In this document: in pieces, positions 7,496 through 14,681 of the stretch
How positions within the stretch are numbered: position 1 is the stretch's first letter
Layout: each line of letters starts with the position of its first letter
Assembly (NCBI GenBank): GCA_964507185.1
Contig: CAZDOY010000045.1
Span: 1-18,010, forward strand
DNA from: CAVRTJ01 sp964507185
GTDB lineage: Bacteria > Acidobacteriota > UBA4820 > DSQY01
Reading direction: 5' to 3'
DNA: 18,010 nucleotides
Translations under genes and position numbers: made by a program
Notes under the pieces: generated by a model
Told to the model about the DNA's origin: nothing
The model's database searches: none
The model's input: only the letters and a program-made list of their open reading frames with translations

Positions 7496-8267
7496 GGGCC
7501 TGGAGGCGCAACTCAGGCTCAGGGCGCAGTTCCTCGCCGACCAGGGCCTGGACTACGTGCTCGACAGGCCGGGCCTCCATCCCGAGCCGGAAAGACGGGC
7601 GGCACCGCGCGGGGGGGCCGCCCCGGCACCGGCCGCCGGACGGTCTCGAAAGCCGGCAGAGCAAGAGGGGAGCGACGTGAACGAACGACCGTCGAGCGAA
7701 TTCGCCGACCTGGAGGCCGTGCGCGCCGAGCTGGGCGACTGCCGGCGCTGCCGCCTGTGCGAGAAGAGGACGAACATCGTCTTCGGTGTGGGCAGTCCCG
7801 AGGCCCGACTCATGTTCATCGGCGAGGGGCCGGGCGCCGACGAGGACGCCCAGGGCATCCCTTTCGTGGGCCGGGCCGGCAAACTGCTGACCGATATCAT
7901 CACCAAGGGCATGGGCCTGAACCGCGAGGACGTCTACATCGCCAACGTGGTGAAGTGCCGGCCGCCGGGCAACCGCGACCCGGAGCCCGACGAAATGGAG
8001 GCCTGCATGCCCTTCCTGGAGGCGCAGATCGACGTCATCCGGCCCGAGGTGATCGTGGCGCTCGGACGCGTGGCCGTGCAGGCGCTCATGGGCCATCCCG
8101 TGCAGATCACCAAGTTCAGGGGGCAGTGGACCAACTTCAAGGGCGTGCCCCTGATGCCCACCTTCCACCCCTCCTACCTCCTGCGGAATCCCGCGGCCAA
8201 GCGGCAGGTGTGGGAGGACATCCAGGCGGTCATGGAAAGGCTGGACCTGCCCACGCCCGCCAAATAG
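7485..8267 (+). CDS. Family 4 uracil-DNA glycosylase (iron-sulfur, UdgA-like)
   Basis: This enzyme removes uracil from DNA to start base-excision repair. The catalytic domain occupies about residues 75-250 of 260. It shows motif GEGPGADEDAQ (114-123), PFVGRAGKLL, NVVKCRPPGNR, and the second active-site motif HPSYLLRNP (228-236). Cysteines C86, C89, C92, C158 and C174 include the four expected 4Fe-4S ligands; the 15-residue gap between C158 and C174 fits the family. Residues 1-30 form a predicted helix (LRLRAQFLADQGLDYVL), followed by an Ala/Pro/Arg-rich linker at about 31-65 that should be disordered. Starting at ATG 7485 overlaps coaBC by 11 bp, with GGAG about 7 nt upstream. A later start would lose only the helix and linker, so the exact start is less certain than the function. 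Confidence 0.93.
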   Translation: MGREGLEAQLRLRAQFLADQGLDYVLDRPGLHPEPERRAAPRGGAAPAPAAGRSRKPAEQEGSDVNERPSSEFADLEAVRAELGDCRRCRLCEKRTNIVFGVGSPEARLMFIGEGPGADEDAQGIPFVGRAGKLLTDIITKGMGLNREDVYIANVVKCRPPGNRDPEPDEMEACMPFLEAQIDVIRPEVIVALGRVAVQALMGHPVQITKFRGQWTNFKGVPLMPTFHPSYLLRNPAAKRQVWEDIQAVMERLDLPTPAK

Positions 8268-8378
8268 CCCTCCCGGAAAGGCCAAGGCCTAAGGCCGAAG
8301 GGCTGAAGAAAGAGACAGGGCGGCCGGGGCCGGGTCTTAGAAGGCCCGCATGCGAATAATAACTGGATCACTGCAACA

Positions 8379-8409
8379 GCAAAACGGAGCCGTCATGGCT
8401 CCGTTTTGC
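8379..8409 (+). terminator. Intrinsic terminator after the coaBC-udg operon
   Basis: The arms GCAAAACGGAGCC (8379-8391) and GGCTCCGTTTTGC (8397-8409) are perfect 13-bp reverse complements around the 5-nt loop GTCAT. The A-run in the left arm and T-run in the right arm let it work in either direction. It lies 111 bp past the glycosylase stop. Confidence 0.8.
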
Positions 8410-8450
8410 CGTAGTCGGGTTGTAGGTCGGATACCAAGGCCCCTGTCAAG

Positions 8451-8473
8451 GCGGCGGGGACTGTCCCCGCCGC
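8451..8473. repeat. GC-rich palindromic element
   Basis: GCGGCGGGGA (8451-8460) and TCCCCGCCGC (8464-8473) pair perfectly around CTG. There is no T-run after it. Its form (GGGGACTGTCCCC core with GC-rich flanks) is like short dispersed REP-type palindromes, but only one copy is present here. Confidence 0.55.
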
Positions 8474-8837
8474 TGACCCCTCGCTATGGCGCCGAAATCC
8501 TTGAAGCCGGGATCACCGGGTTTTCCGGAAATGGGCTCGAACCTTGGAAAGGAGGGGACTTTTTTGAAGCCTTGTTCGGTGTGTTGGTAGTCTGCCCGTG
8601 ACGTGGGGTAGGTACCCTTTTGGACTCTTGAGGAAGGATCCGACGAACGTAGGAAATATTTCTCTGCATCCAGTCACCTCAACTATGCCGCAAGAATATA
8701 AGTCCCGAGAACGGTCGTGTCAAGTTTGATAAGCCCAGCAATAGCAGGGGATTAGCCTCAAATGCCCTGCAAGCGGGCGTTGTGGAAAAAGCGTAACAAT
8801 GGCGGGACTTCCCGCTCTTCGCGGTGAAAAGAAAGAA

Positions 8838-8862
8838 GGGGCGGCGGTTTTCCGCTGGCCCC
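8838..8862 (-). terminator. Intrinsic terminator of the glnA-ydbL-like transcript
   Basis: Read on the minus strand, GGGGC...GCCCC forms the lower stem, a small internal loop follows, then GCGG-AAAA-CCGC closes the top. The downstream minus-strand sequence is TTCTTTCTTTTC (complement of 8826-8837), a fitting T-rich tail. It begins about 50 nt after the stop of the ydbL-like gene. Confidence 0.65.
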
Positions 8863-8912
8863 GAACCTCCGGAGGGGCGCTCTGGGAAGAACCCGTAGCG
8901 CCTCCCGCAAAC

Positions 8913-9566
8913 CTACTTTCGTTTCCAGCTTCCGTCCGGTTTCTGGACCCACCAGCCCGAATGGGCCTTGTCTCGCCTGAGAGCCGCGAAAGTCGCGGCG
9001 GCGTCGGGCAGGACGCGGTCGAGGTTCTGCGAGTCCGCCTTCAGGCCCTGTGCCTGTAGAGAGGCCTTGGCCAGCCCATGGATGACGATCCGTCGATCTG
9101 CGTTTTCGTCCTCAATGGTTCGCTGGTCACGCCGGTTGTCCACCTGCCCGCGGGGATGTAGCATGCCGTCGTTGCCTTCGCCCACGAGCCCTTCGTCGCG
9201 GAGGGCGTTCACGCGAGAGAGCCGGGCGGCCATCCTCTGGTAGGCCTCAACGACCCTGGGCATGGACTTGATCCTGTTGTAGATTTCTTCCTCGGTGACC
9301 CTCTCGGCGGCATACGCGGTCTGGGTCTGGAAAAGTCCGATGACGGCGCTTTCCTTGGAACCCTTCTGGGGTTGGTCGTTTGGCGCCTTCTTGGGGGCCG
9401 GCGCCGGTGCCGGGGATGCGGCCGGCGATCCCTTGAGAAGCTCGCCCTCCAGCGTGGCCAGCGCCCCCTTGGCCTCGGATTCGGGGAAGTACACGTTCAC
9501 CACGACGTGAATACACGCAAAGGTGACCAGGCTCAGAACCACGGCCATGGTCAGTCGCCTCTTCAT
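8913..9566 (-). CDS. YdbL/DUF1318-like exported protein
   Basis: This 217-residue protein looks exported. A positively charged N terminus (MKRRLTMAVV) leads into a hydrophobic stretch ending at Cys18 and the segment VNVYFPESEAK, which is typical of YdbL-like envelope proteins. The lipobox (VTFAC) is not canonical, so lipidation at Cys18 is only possible. Residues 46-70 are Pro/Ala/Lys-rich. A second signal-like site (TQTAYA-AE) occurs at 81-88. The DUF1318 region covers about 92-175 with ALRDEGLVGEGNDGML and ENADRR. The C terminus ends GWWVQKPDGSWKRK. The ATG at 9566 is set by GGGAGGTGA just upstream; the longer open frame above it is a shadow of glnA. It lies 41 nt after glnA with no terminator between, so it is probably co-transcribed. 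In E. coli ydbL sits with ydbH and ynbE, which are absent here. Confidence 0.8.
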   Translation of the reverse strand: MKRRLTMAVVLSLVTFACIHVVVNVYFPESEAKGALATLEGELLKGSPAASPAPAPAPKKAPNDQPQKGSKESAVIGLFQTQTAYAAERVTEEEIYNRIKSMPRVVEAYQRMAARLSRVNALRDEGLVGEGNDGMLHPRGQVDNRRDQRTIEDENADRRIVIHGLAKASLQAQGLKADSQNLDRVLPDAAATFAALRRDKAHSGWWVQKPDGSWKRK

Positions 9567-9607
9567 CTTATTCACCTCCCAGGGGATGTACCCATCAGAC
9601 GGAGCCC

Positions 9608-11020
9608 CTAAATATCGTAATAGAGGGCGAATTCGTAGGGGTGAGGCCTCAGTGCGATTTCGTCGACTTCTCGGTGCCGTTTGTACTCGATCCACGTGTG
9701 CAGAAAATCGGAGGTGAAGACGTCGCCTTTGAGGAGGAACTCGTGGTCCTTCTCCAGTGCGTCCAGCGCGTCCCGGAGCGAACCCGGCATGGTGGGGATC
9801 TCCTTGAGCTCTTCCGGCGGCAGGCCGTAGAGGTCCTTGTCGAGCGGTGGTCCGGGATCGATACGGTTGAGGATGCCGTCCAGGCCGGCCATGAGCTGAG
9901 CGGCGAGGGCGAGGTAGGGGTTGCACGATGGATCCGGAGGCCGGAATTCCAGCCGCTTCGCCTTTGGGCTCTCGGTGTAGAGGGGGATGCGGATGGAGGC
10001 GGAGCGGTTGCGGCGGGAGTAGGCCAGGTTGACCGGTGCTTCGAAGCCCGGCACCAGGCGCTTGTAGGAGTTGGTCGTGGGCGCGATGATGGCGGCCAGG
10101 GCGGGTGCGTGCTTGAGCAGTCCGCCGATGTAATGGAGGGCGAGATCGGAGAGCCCGGCGTACCCGTTGCCCGGGAAGAGCGGCCTGCCGTCTTTCCAGA
10201 GGCTCTGGTGGGTGTGCATTCCGGACCCGTTGTCGGAAAAGAGCGGCTTGGGCATGAAGGTTGCGGTCTTGCCGTGGCGGAGGGCGGTGTTCTTGACCAC
10301 GTACTTGAACTTCATCAGGTTGTCGGCGGTCTGGACCAGCGTGTCGAAGCGGATGTCTATCTCCGACTGGCCGGCCGTCGCCACCTCGTGGTGGTGGGCT
10401 TCCACCGTCAGCCCGACTTCCTGCATGATGCGGACCATTTCGGCGCGCAGGTCGCTGAGCGAATCGGTGGGGGGAACCGGGAAGTAGCCCTCCTTGTACC
10501 TCGGCTTGTAGCCGAGGTTGGGCCTTTCGTCCCTGCCCGTGTTCCACCGGCCTTCGGACGAATCCACGAAGTAGTAACCCGAGTTGACCGTCTGGTCGAA
10601 ACGGATGTCATCGAAGATGAAGAACTCGGCCTCACAGCCGAAGAAGGCCTTGTCGCCGATGCCCGTTGAAATGAGGTAGTTCTGGGCCTTGTTGGCGATA
10701 TTTCTGGGATCGCGGGTGTAGCTCTCCCGGGTGACCGGGTCGAGGATGTCGCAGATCAGCGTGAGCGTGGGCTGCACGAAAAAGGGATCGATGAAGGCCG
10801 AAGCGGCGTCCGGCACCACGATCATGTCGCTCTCGTGGATGGAACGCCAGCCCCTGATGGAGGACCCGTCGAAACCGAGGCCCTCGGTGAAGACGTCCTC
10901 GGTGAAGACGTCCACGGGAACGGAAAAATGTTGCCAGAGCCCCGGGAGGTCCATGAACCTCAGGTCGATCATCCGGATGCCCTTTTCCTTGATCAGCTCC
11001 ATTACGCCCTTGGATTCCAT
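9608..11020 (-). CDS. glnA: Glutamine synthetase, type I
   Basis: This dodecameric cytoplasmic enzyme makes glutamine from glutamate, ammonia and ATP and is the main entry point for ammonia. The 470 residues cover the whole family: FDGSSIRGW (50-58), the metal and substrate motif VEAHHHEVATAGQ (206-218), the ATP-binding KTATFMPKPLFSDNGSGMH (251-269) and the NRSASIRIP segment (338-346). Tyr398 in DKDLYGLPPEE matches the tyrosine that GlnE adenylylates in E. coli, so adenylylation control is plausible (inference). The ATG at 11020 gives the expected N terminus and follows AGGAGG about 10 nt upstream; the longer open frame reaching 11146 runs across the promoter and is not used. It is divergent from mutS. 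Confidence 0.97.
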   Translation of the reverse strand: MESKGVMELIKEKGIRMIDLRFMDLPGLWQHFSVPVDVFTEDVFTEGLGFDGSSIRGWRSIHESDMIVVPDAASAFIDPFFVQPTLTLICDILDPVTRESYTRDPRNIANKAQNYLISTGIGDKAFFGCEAEFFIFDDIRFDQTVNSGYYFVDSSEGRWNTGRDERPNLGYKPRYKEGYFPVPPTDSLSDLRAEMVRIMQEVGLTVEAHHHEVATAGQSEIDIRFDTLVQTADNLMKFKYVVKNTALRHGKTATFMPKPLFSDNGSGMHTHQSLWKDGRPLFPGNGYAGLSDLALHYIGGLLKHAPALAAIIAPTTNSYKRLVPGFEAPVNLAYSRRNRSASIRIPLYTESPKAKRLEFRPPDPSCNPYLALAAQLMAGLDGILNRIDPGPPLDKDLYGLPPEELKEIPTMPGSLRDALDALEKDHEFLLKGDVFTSDFLHTWIEYKRHREVDEIALRPHPYEFALYYDI

Positions 11021-11051
11021 CGCTCTCTGCCCTCCTAGCAAGACGGTCCGG

Positions 11052-11069
11052 GGTAAAATTACGGTAAAA
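11052..11069. repeat. Direct repeat GGTAAAA at the glnA transcription start
   Basis: GGTAAAA occurs at 11052-11058 and 11063-11069, with starts 11 bp apart, one helical turn. The second copy abuts the glnA -10 hexamer and the pair covers the expected start point, a place suited to a repressor. Chance in an A+T-rich promoter is the alternative. Confidence 0.4.
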
Positions 11070-11097
11070 GTGTAATGACTCCCTCCGTCCAGGTCAA
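11069..11097 (-). promoter_or_regulatory. Sigma70-type promoter of glnA
   Basis: On the minus strand TTGACC (complement of 11092-11097), exactly 17 bp, then TACACT (complement of 11069-11074) form a strong -35/-10 pair. Transcription should begin near 11062, leaving a leader of about 42 nt that carries AGGAGG. No sigma54 pattern (TGGCAC-N5-TTGC) was seen in the intergenic region. Confidence 0.8.
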
Positions 11098-11225
11098 CGC
11101 CGCGAGGACCGGTTTTCTTTCTTCCCGGCTCCGGCAAATCCGCCACCGGGCCCCACCCGATGTGCGGCCGTCCGTCGGCCGGCGATGTCGGGACTCCAGC
11201 CTGGCAAGAGGGGGCCGGGACGCGT

Positions 11226-11231
11226 TACAAT
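11226..11231 (+). promoter_or_regulatory. Possible -10 element for mutS
   Basis: TACAAT lies 35 nt before the mutS ATG and differs from TATAAT at one position. The best upstream hexamers at 17-19 bp (GGCAAG, TGGCAA, CTGGCA) are poor -35 sequences. A 6-bp-arm hairpin CGGCCG-TCCGT-CGGCCG lies at 11165-11181 between the mutS and glnA promoters. Confidence 0.4.
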
Positions 11232-11266
11232 CCACAGGTCCCGAGTGACCCGCTGGAGGAGACAGC

Positions 11267-13852
11267 ATGGCGACCGACTCGTCTCTCACGCCTGCCATGA
11301 GACAGTGGCGACAGGTCAAGGACCGCCACCCGGACAAGATCGTACTCTTTCGCATGGGCGACTTCTACGAGATGTTCGGCGAGGACGCGCGTGACGCCTC
11401 GGAGTTGCTGGAAATCGCCCTGACCACGCGGGAGAAGAACAAGGCCGATCCCATGCCCATGTGCGGCATCCCGTTCCACGCCCTCGACGCCTATCTCGGG
11501 CGACTGATCAAGGGGGGAAGGAAGGTCGTGCTCTGCGACCAGGTGGAGGACGCGGCGGCCGCCAAGGGCATCGTCCGCCGCGAGGTGACCCGGGTGGTCA
11601 CGCCAGGAACGGTACTGGAGGAGGGCGTGCTCGAAGCCTCCCGGGCCGTTTTTCTCGCGGCCTGGAATCCCTCGCCCCGCGCCACGGGACTCGTCTGGGC
11701 CGATCTTTCGTCCGGAGATGTCGTGGTCTGGCAGTCGTCGGCCGCCGAAGCGGAGGACCGGCTCAAGGCCGTGGCGCCGGCCGAAATCCTCTACCCCGAA
11801 ACGCTTGGCGAGCCGCCCGCCGTCAACGGGGCCACGCTGACCCCCCTTTCGGACAGGCATTTTCAGGGCAGGGACCTCCCGGACGAGCTGGCGCGGCGTT
11901 TCGACCTGCCTGCCGGTCTGCCCGGCATCCCGTCGGAGCCGGAGCCGCTCGGTGCTCTTCTCGCCATCCTCGAATACGCGAGGGACCAGGGGGGGCGGAC
12001 CCTCAAGACGCCCTGCTACGAAACGCCCGGAACCTTCGTGGCCATGGACGAGGCGACCCGGCGAAACCTGGAATTGACCGCCAACCAGGAGTACGGCGAG
12101 CGGCGGGGCACGCTGCTCGACTGCCTCGACTCGACACGCACGCCCATGGGTGCGCGGCTTCTGAGGGAGTGGGTCCTCTCTCCCTGCTCCGTCATCGAGG
12201 AGATCGAGCGCCGCCACGGGACCGTGGCGGCGTGGCTGGCAAACCCGCCGGTCCTGGCTGACTGTCGCGAAGCGCTCAAGGGCTATCCCGACCTGGCCCG
12301 GCTCGTGGCCCGATTCGGGGCGGGGCTGGCCTCGCCCAGGGATGCCGGCATGCTCCTGACGGCCCTGAACGGCCTGCCGCAGGTCGTCGGGCTGGCGGAG
12401 GCCATCGGCGAACCGCTCCCGGCGCTGAAGAGCGCCCTTCCGGAGGCCGCGCAGTGGGCCGGCCTGCTCGACCGCCGCCTGGAGGAGAGGCTTCCGCCCC
12501 ACACGCGGGAAGGGGGCATGTTCGCCCGCGGTTGGCACGAAGAACTCGACGCGCTGAGGGACCTGGCGGAGAACGCGCACGGGGCCATCCTCGAGGTGGA
12601 GGCCCGCGAGCGCCGGGAGACGGGCATCGGGTCCCTCAAGGTTCGGTACAACAAGGTTTTCGGCTACTTTCTCGAAGTGAGCAAAGCCAACCTGGACAAG
12701 GTGCCCGGGAGCTACGAGCGCCGTCAGACGCTCGTCAACTCAGAGCGGTTCGTCACCCAGGAGCTGCGCGAACTCGAGGGAAGGATCCTTTCGGCCAGGG
12801 CCGAGAGGGAAGCCCTGGAGAACCGGCTCTGGGAGGAACTGCTGACTCAGATCCAGCCGGTCCTGCCCGCCCTCAGGGACGCGGCGGCGGACATCGCCCG
12901 CCTGGACGTGCTGGCCGGCTTCGCCGTGCAGGCCCGCGAACGGGCCTACGTGCGCCCCCGGGTGGTGGAGGTCCCGGTCATCGAACTTGACGATTCCCGG
13001 CACCCGGTGCTGGAACGAGATCCCCGCCATCAGCCGTTCGTCCCCAATCCCGCCGTGATGGACACGAGCACGAACCAGATACTTCTCCTGACCGGCCCGA
13101 ATATGGGCGGCAAGTCCACGTACCTGAGGCAGGTCGCCCTCATAACCGTCATGGCCCACGTGGGTGCCTTCGTTCCGGCCCGGCGCGCCGTCGTCGGTCT
13201 CGTGGACAGGCTCTTCTGCCGCGTGGGCGCAGGCGACAGCCTGCTCAGGGGGCTGTCGACCTTCATGGTAGAGATGACGGAGACGGCTGCCATTCTGCGT
13301 AGCGCCACGGACAGGTCGCTGGTGATCCTCGACGAGGTCGGGCGCGGAACGAGCACCTACGACGGGCTTGCGATCGCGTGGGCCGTCGTGGAGGCGCTGC
13401 TCGGACCGGATGGAACGGGATGCAGGACGCTCTTCGCAACGCACTATCACGAACTCACGGAACTCGGCCGCTCCCTGGCGGGCGTGGTCAACCTCACCAT
13501 GGGTGTCCGCGAATACGCCGGGACGGTGCACTTCCTCAGGACCGTGGAGCCGGGAGCGGCGGACAAGTCTTACGGCATTCACGTTGCCGACCTGGCGGGC
13601 GTTCCGGAGCCCGTTGTGGCGCGGGCCAGGCAGATCCTGGAGAAGCTGGAAGACAGGCGGGAGGGCGTCGGCCTTGGGGGGGAGGTGCCATCCGACGCTC
13701 CGAGGCAAGGCAGCCTCTTCCAGGGCGCGGGCCGAAAACCCCTGGAGGACCTGCTTCAGGCGCTTCGATCGGCCAGTCCAGAGCGGATGACGCCCGTGGA
13801 AGCATTGCTGCTGCTGGACAAGCTGAAAAAGAAGCTCGAGCGCATCTCCTGA
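11267..13852 (+). CDS. mutS: DNA mismatch repair protein MutS
   Basis: MutS recognises base mismatches and small loops after replication and starts mismatch repair with MutL. The 861 residues are full length. The mismatch-reading Phe-x-Glu motif is in GDFYEMF (Phe33, Glu35). The connector, lever and clamp regions follow. The ATPase has Walker A GPNMGGKST (610-618), Walker B LVILDEVGRGTSTYDG (685-700) and FATHYHELTEL. The C terminus ends in a Lys/Leu-rich helix (LLLDKLKKKLERIS) as expected for MutS1 rather than MutS2, which would carry a Smr domain. The ATG at 11267 has GGAGGAG about 6 nt upstream. It stands alone: no mutL is adjacent and hsp20 has its own promoter. No clear terminator was found directly after it. 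Confidence 0.97.
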   Translation: MATDSSLTPAMRQWRQVKDRHPDKIVLFRMGDFYEMFGEDARDASELLEIALTTREKNKADPMPMCGIPFHALDAYLGRLIKGGRKVVLCDQVEDAAAAKGIVRREVTRVVTPGTVLEEGVLEASRAVFLAAWNPSPRATGLVWADLSSGDVVVWQSSAAEAEDRLKAVAPAEILYPETLGEPPAVNGATLTPLSDRHFQGRDLPDELARRFDLPAGLPGIPSEPEPLGALLAILEYARDQGGRTLKTPCYETPGTFVAMDEATRRNLELTANQEYGERRGTLLDCLDSTRTPMGARLLREWVLSPCSVIEEIERRHGTVAAWLANPPVLADCREALKGYPDLARLVARFGAGLASPRDAGMLLTALNGLPQVVGLAEAIGEPLPALKSALPEAAQWAGLLDRRLEERLPPHTREGGMFARGWHEELDALRDLAENAHGAILEVEARERRETGIGSLKVRYNKVFGYFLEVSKANLDKVPGSYERRQTLVNSERFVTQELRELEGRILSARAEREALENRLWEELLTQIQPVLPALRDAAADIARLDVLAGFAVQARERAYVRPRVVEVPVIELDDSRHPVLERDPRHQPFVPNPAVMDTSTNQILLLTGPNMGGKSTYLRQVALITVMAHVGAFVPARRAVVGLVDRLFCRVGAGDSLLRGLSTFMVEMTETAAILRSATDRSLVILDEVGRGTSTYDGLAIAWAVVEALLGPDGTGCRTLFATHYHELTELGRSLAGVVNLTMGVREYAGTVHFLRTVEPGAADKSYGIHVADLAGVPEPVVARARQILEKLEDRREGVGLGGEVPSDAPRQGSLFQGAGRKPLEDLLQALRSASPERMTPVEALLLLDKLKKKLERIS

Positions 13853-13974
13853 TCCGATCCACTCTTACCGGTCCCCTTCTTCTTTCATCTTGAGGATATT
13901 CCACCTGCGCTGACGGGATCCCCCTGCCTGTCCTCTCTTTGATGCTTAGCGGATCACCGGAATAAAATCTTAGT

Positions 13975-13991
13975 TAATATGTATCATATTA
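13975..13991. promoter_or_regulatory. Perfect palindrome upstream of the hsp20 -35 element (possible operator)
   Basis: TAATATG (13975-13981) and CATATTA (13985-13991) are exact reverse complements around TAT. It ends one base before the TTGACA -35 hexamer, so a bound protein would touch RNA polymerase. The stretch 13959-13991 is very A+T-rich and might also act as an UP element. It does not match the CIRCE sequence. Confidence 0.5.
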
Positions 13992-13992
13992 C

Positions 13993-14021
13993 TTGACAAG
14001 GATGATGTTGGGTATTATCTT
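13993..14021 (+). promoter_or_regulatory. Promoter of the hsp20 gene
   Basis: A perfect -35 hexamer TTGACA (13993-13998) is followed after 17 bp by TATCTT (14016-14021), four of six matches to TATAAT. TATTAT at 14013-14018 is an alternative -10 with a short spacer. The leader would be about 50 nt. CTTGAC is also part of the sigma32 -35 consensus, but no CCCCAT-type -10 follows, so I favour the housekeeping sigma factor. Confidence 0.65.
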
Positions 14022-14080
14022 TATAGTGGGCTCGATGCACTGGCCCCGATGAGGTTAAGAGAACGAAAGGAGGTAGAACC

Positions 14081-14521
14081 ATGGCTATCACGAGGTGGAA
14101 CCCAATGAGAGAACTGATGAGCATGCACGACCAGCTGGGACGGTTTTTCGAGGGCTACGGGACCCCTCCGTCCGACCGCGAAACCGAGTACGGAACCTGG
14201 GCGCCCGCCGTTGACCTCAAGGAGGAAGACAAGCGCTACGTCATCCAGGCCGACATGCCTGGTGTGAAGAAGGAAGACATCGAGATCAACCTCGAAAACA
14301 ACGTCCTCTCGATTCGCGGCGAAAGGAAATTCGAGGGTGAAGTCAAGAAGGAGACCTACCACCGGATCGAACGCGCCTACGGCAAATTCGTCCGTTCCTT
14401 CACCCTGCCGGCTCGCGTCGCCGCCGACCGGATCTCCGCGACCCAGAAGAACGGCACCCTCGAAATCATCGTGCCGAAAGCCGAAGAGTCGCTGCCCAAG
14501 AAGATCGAGATCACGAGCTGA
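14081..14521 (+). CDS. Small heat-shock protein, Hsp20/alpha-crystallin family
   Basis: This ATP-independent chaperone binds unfolding proteins as large oligomers and holds them for refolding by other chaperones. Its 146 residues are typical. The N-terminal arm (about 1-40; MAITRWNPMRELMSMHDQL) precedes the alpha-crystallin domain (about 42-138), with APAVDLKEEDKRYVIQADMPG, LSIRGERK, YGKFVRSFTLP and the A-x-x-x-N-G-x-L motif (ATQKNGTLEIIVPK). The C-terminal IEI in KKIEITS is the I-x-I motif used in oligomer assembly. The ATG at 14081 follows AAAGGAGGT 6 nt away, a near-perfect ribosome binding site. It is monocistronic: its own promoter lies upstream and a terminator follows within 60 bp. Confidence 0.96.
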   Translation: MAITRWNPMRELMSMHDQLGRFFEGYGTPPSDRETEYGTWAPAVDLKEEDKRYVIQADMPGVKKEDIEINLENNVLSIRGERKFEGEVKKETYHRIERAYGKFVRSFTLPARVAADRISATQKNGTLEIIVPKAEESLPKKIEITS

Positions 14522-14526
14522 AGCGT

Positions 14527-14581
14527 CACTGATCCTTCCTCCTCCATCCATTCCCCGCGGGGGCCGAAAGGCCCCCTTCTT
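14527..14581. repeat. Left copy of a 55-bp direct repeat flanking the gap
   Basis: These 55 bases, the last before the run of Ns, are identical to 14682-14736, the first 55 after it. The pattern suggests two contig ends that overlap by one assembler k-mer and were scaffolded without merging, rather than a biological duplication. Confidence 0.9.
14559..14580 (+). terminator. Intrinsic terminator of hsp20 (left copy)
   Basis: GGGGGCC (14559-14565), tetraloop GAAA and GGCCCCC (14570-14576) form a perfect 7-bp stem followed by TTCTT. It lies about 40 nt after the hsp20 stop. The same hairpin recurs at 14714-14731, where the tail is seen to continue as TTCTTTTAA. If the gap is an artefact, these are one and the same terminator. 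Confidence 0.8.
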
Positions 14582-14681
14582 NNNNNNNNNNNNNNNNNNN
14601 NNNNNNNNNNNNNNNNNNNNNNNNNNNNNNNNNNNNNNNNNNNNNNNNNNNNNNNNNNNNNNNNNNNNNNNNNNNNNNNNN
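14582..14681. other. Assembly gap (100 Ns)
   Basis: Exactly 100 Ns, a conventional placeholder for unknown gap length. Both edges carry the same 55 bp, so the true gap is probably negative (an overlap). Translations crossing it are meaningless. Confidence 0.98.

Larger units (their letters stand above)
8268..8912. other. Gene-free convergent spacer between the uracil glycosylase and the ydbL-like gene
   Basis: These 645 bp separate genes that converge. The middle is clearly lower in GC than the genes. It holds a bidirectional-looking terminator (8379-8409), a GC-rich palindrome (8451-8473), a minus-strand terminator (8838-8862) and another imperfect hairpin (about 8871-8905: arms GGAGG/CCTCC, CGCT/AGCG, GGG/CCC). 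Possible reading frames of 60-86 codons here run through these hairpins, have no recognisable domain and no good ribosome binding site, so I do not call them. The stretch 8480-8830 shows nothing I can identify; it may be decayed sequence. Confidence 0.7.

Noticed and set aside
8500..8560. T-arm-like GGTTCGAGCC on the minus strand, possible tRNA
   Set aside because: The flanking bases do not form a 5-bp T-stem and no acceptor, D or anticodon arms can be drawn.
8350..8601. 83-codon plus-strand frame in the spacer
   Set aside because: It starts just before and reads through the 13-bp terminator hairpin and the GC-rich palindrome, has no ribosome binding site, and matches no domain.
11225..12580. 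451-codon open frame on the minus strand
   Set aside because: It is antisense to the N-terminal half of mutS and no motif was recognised.
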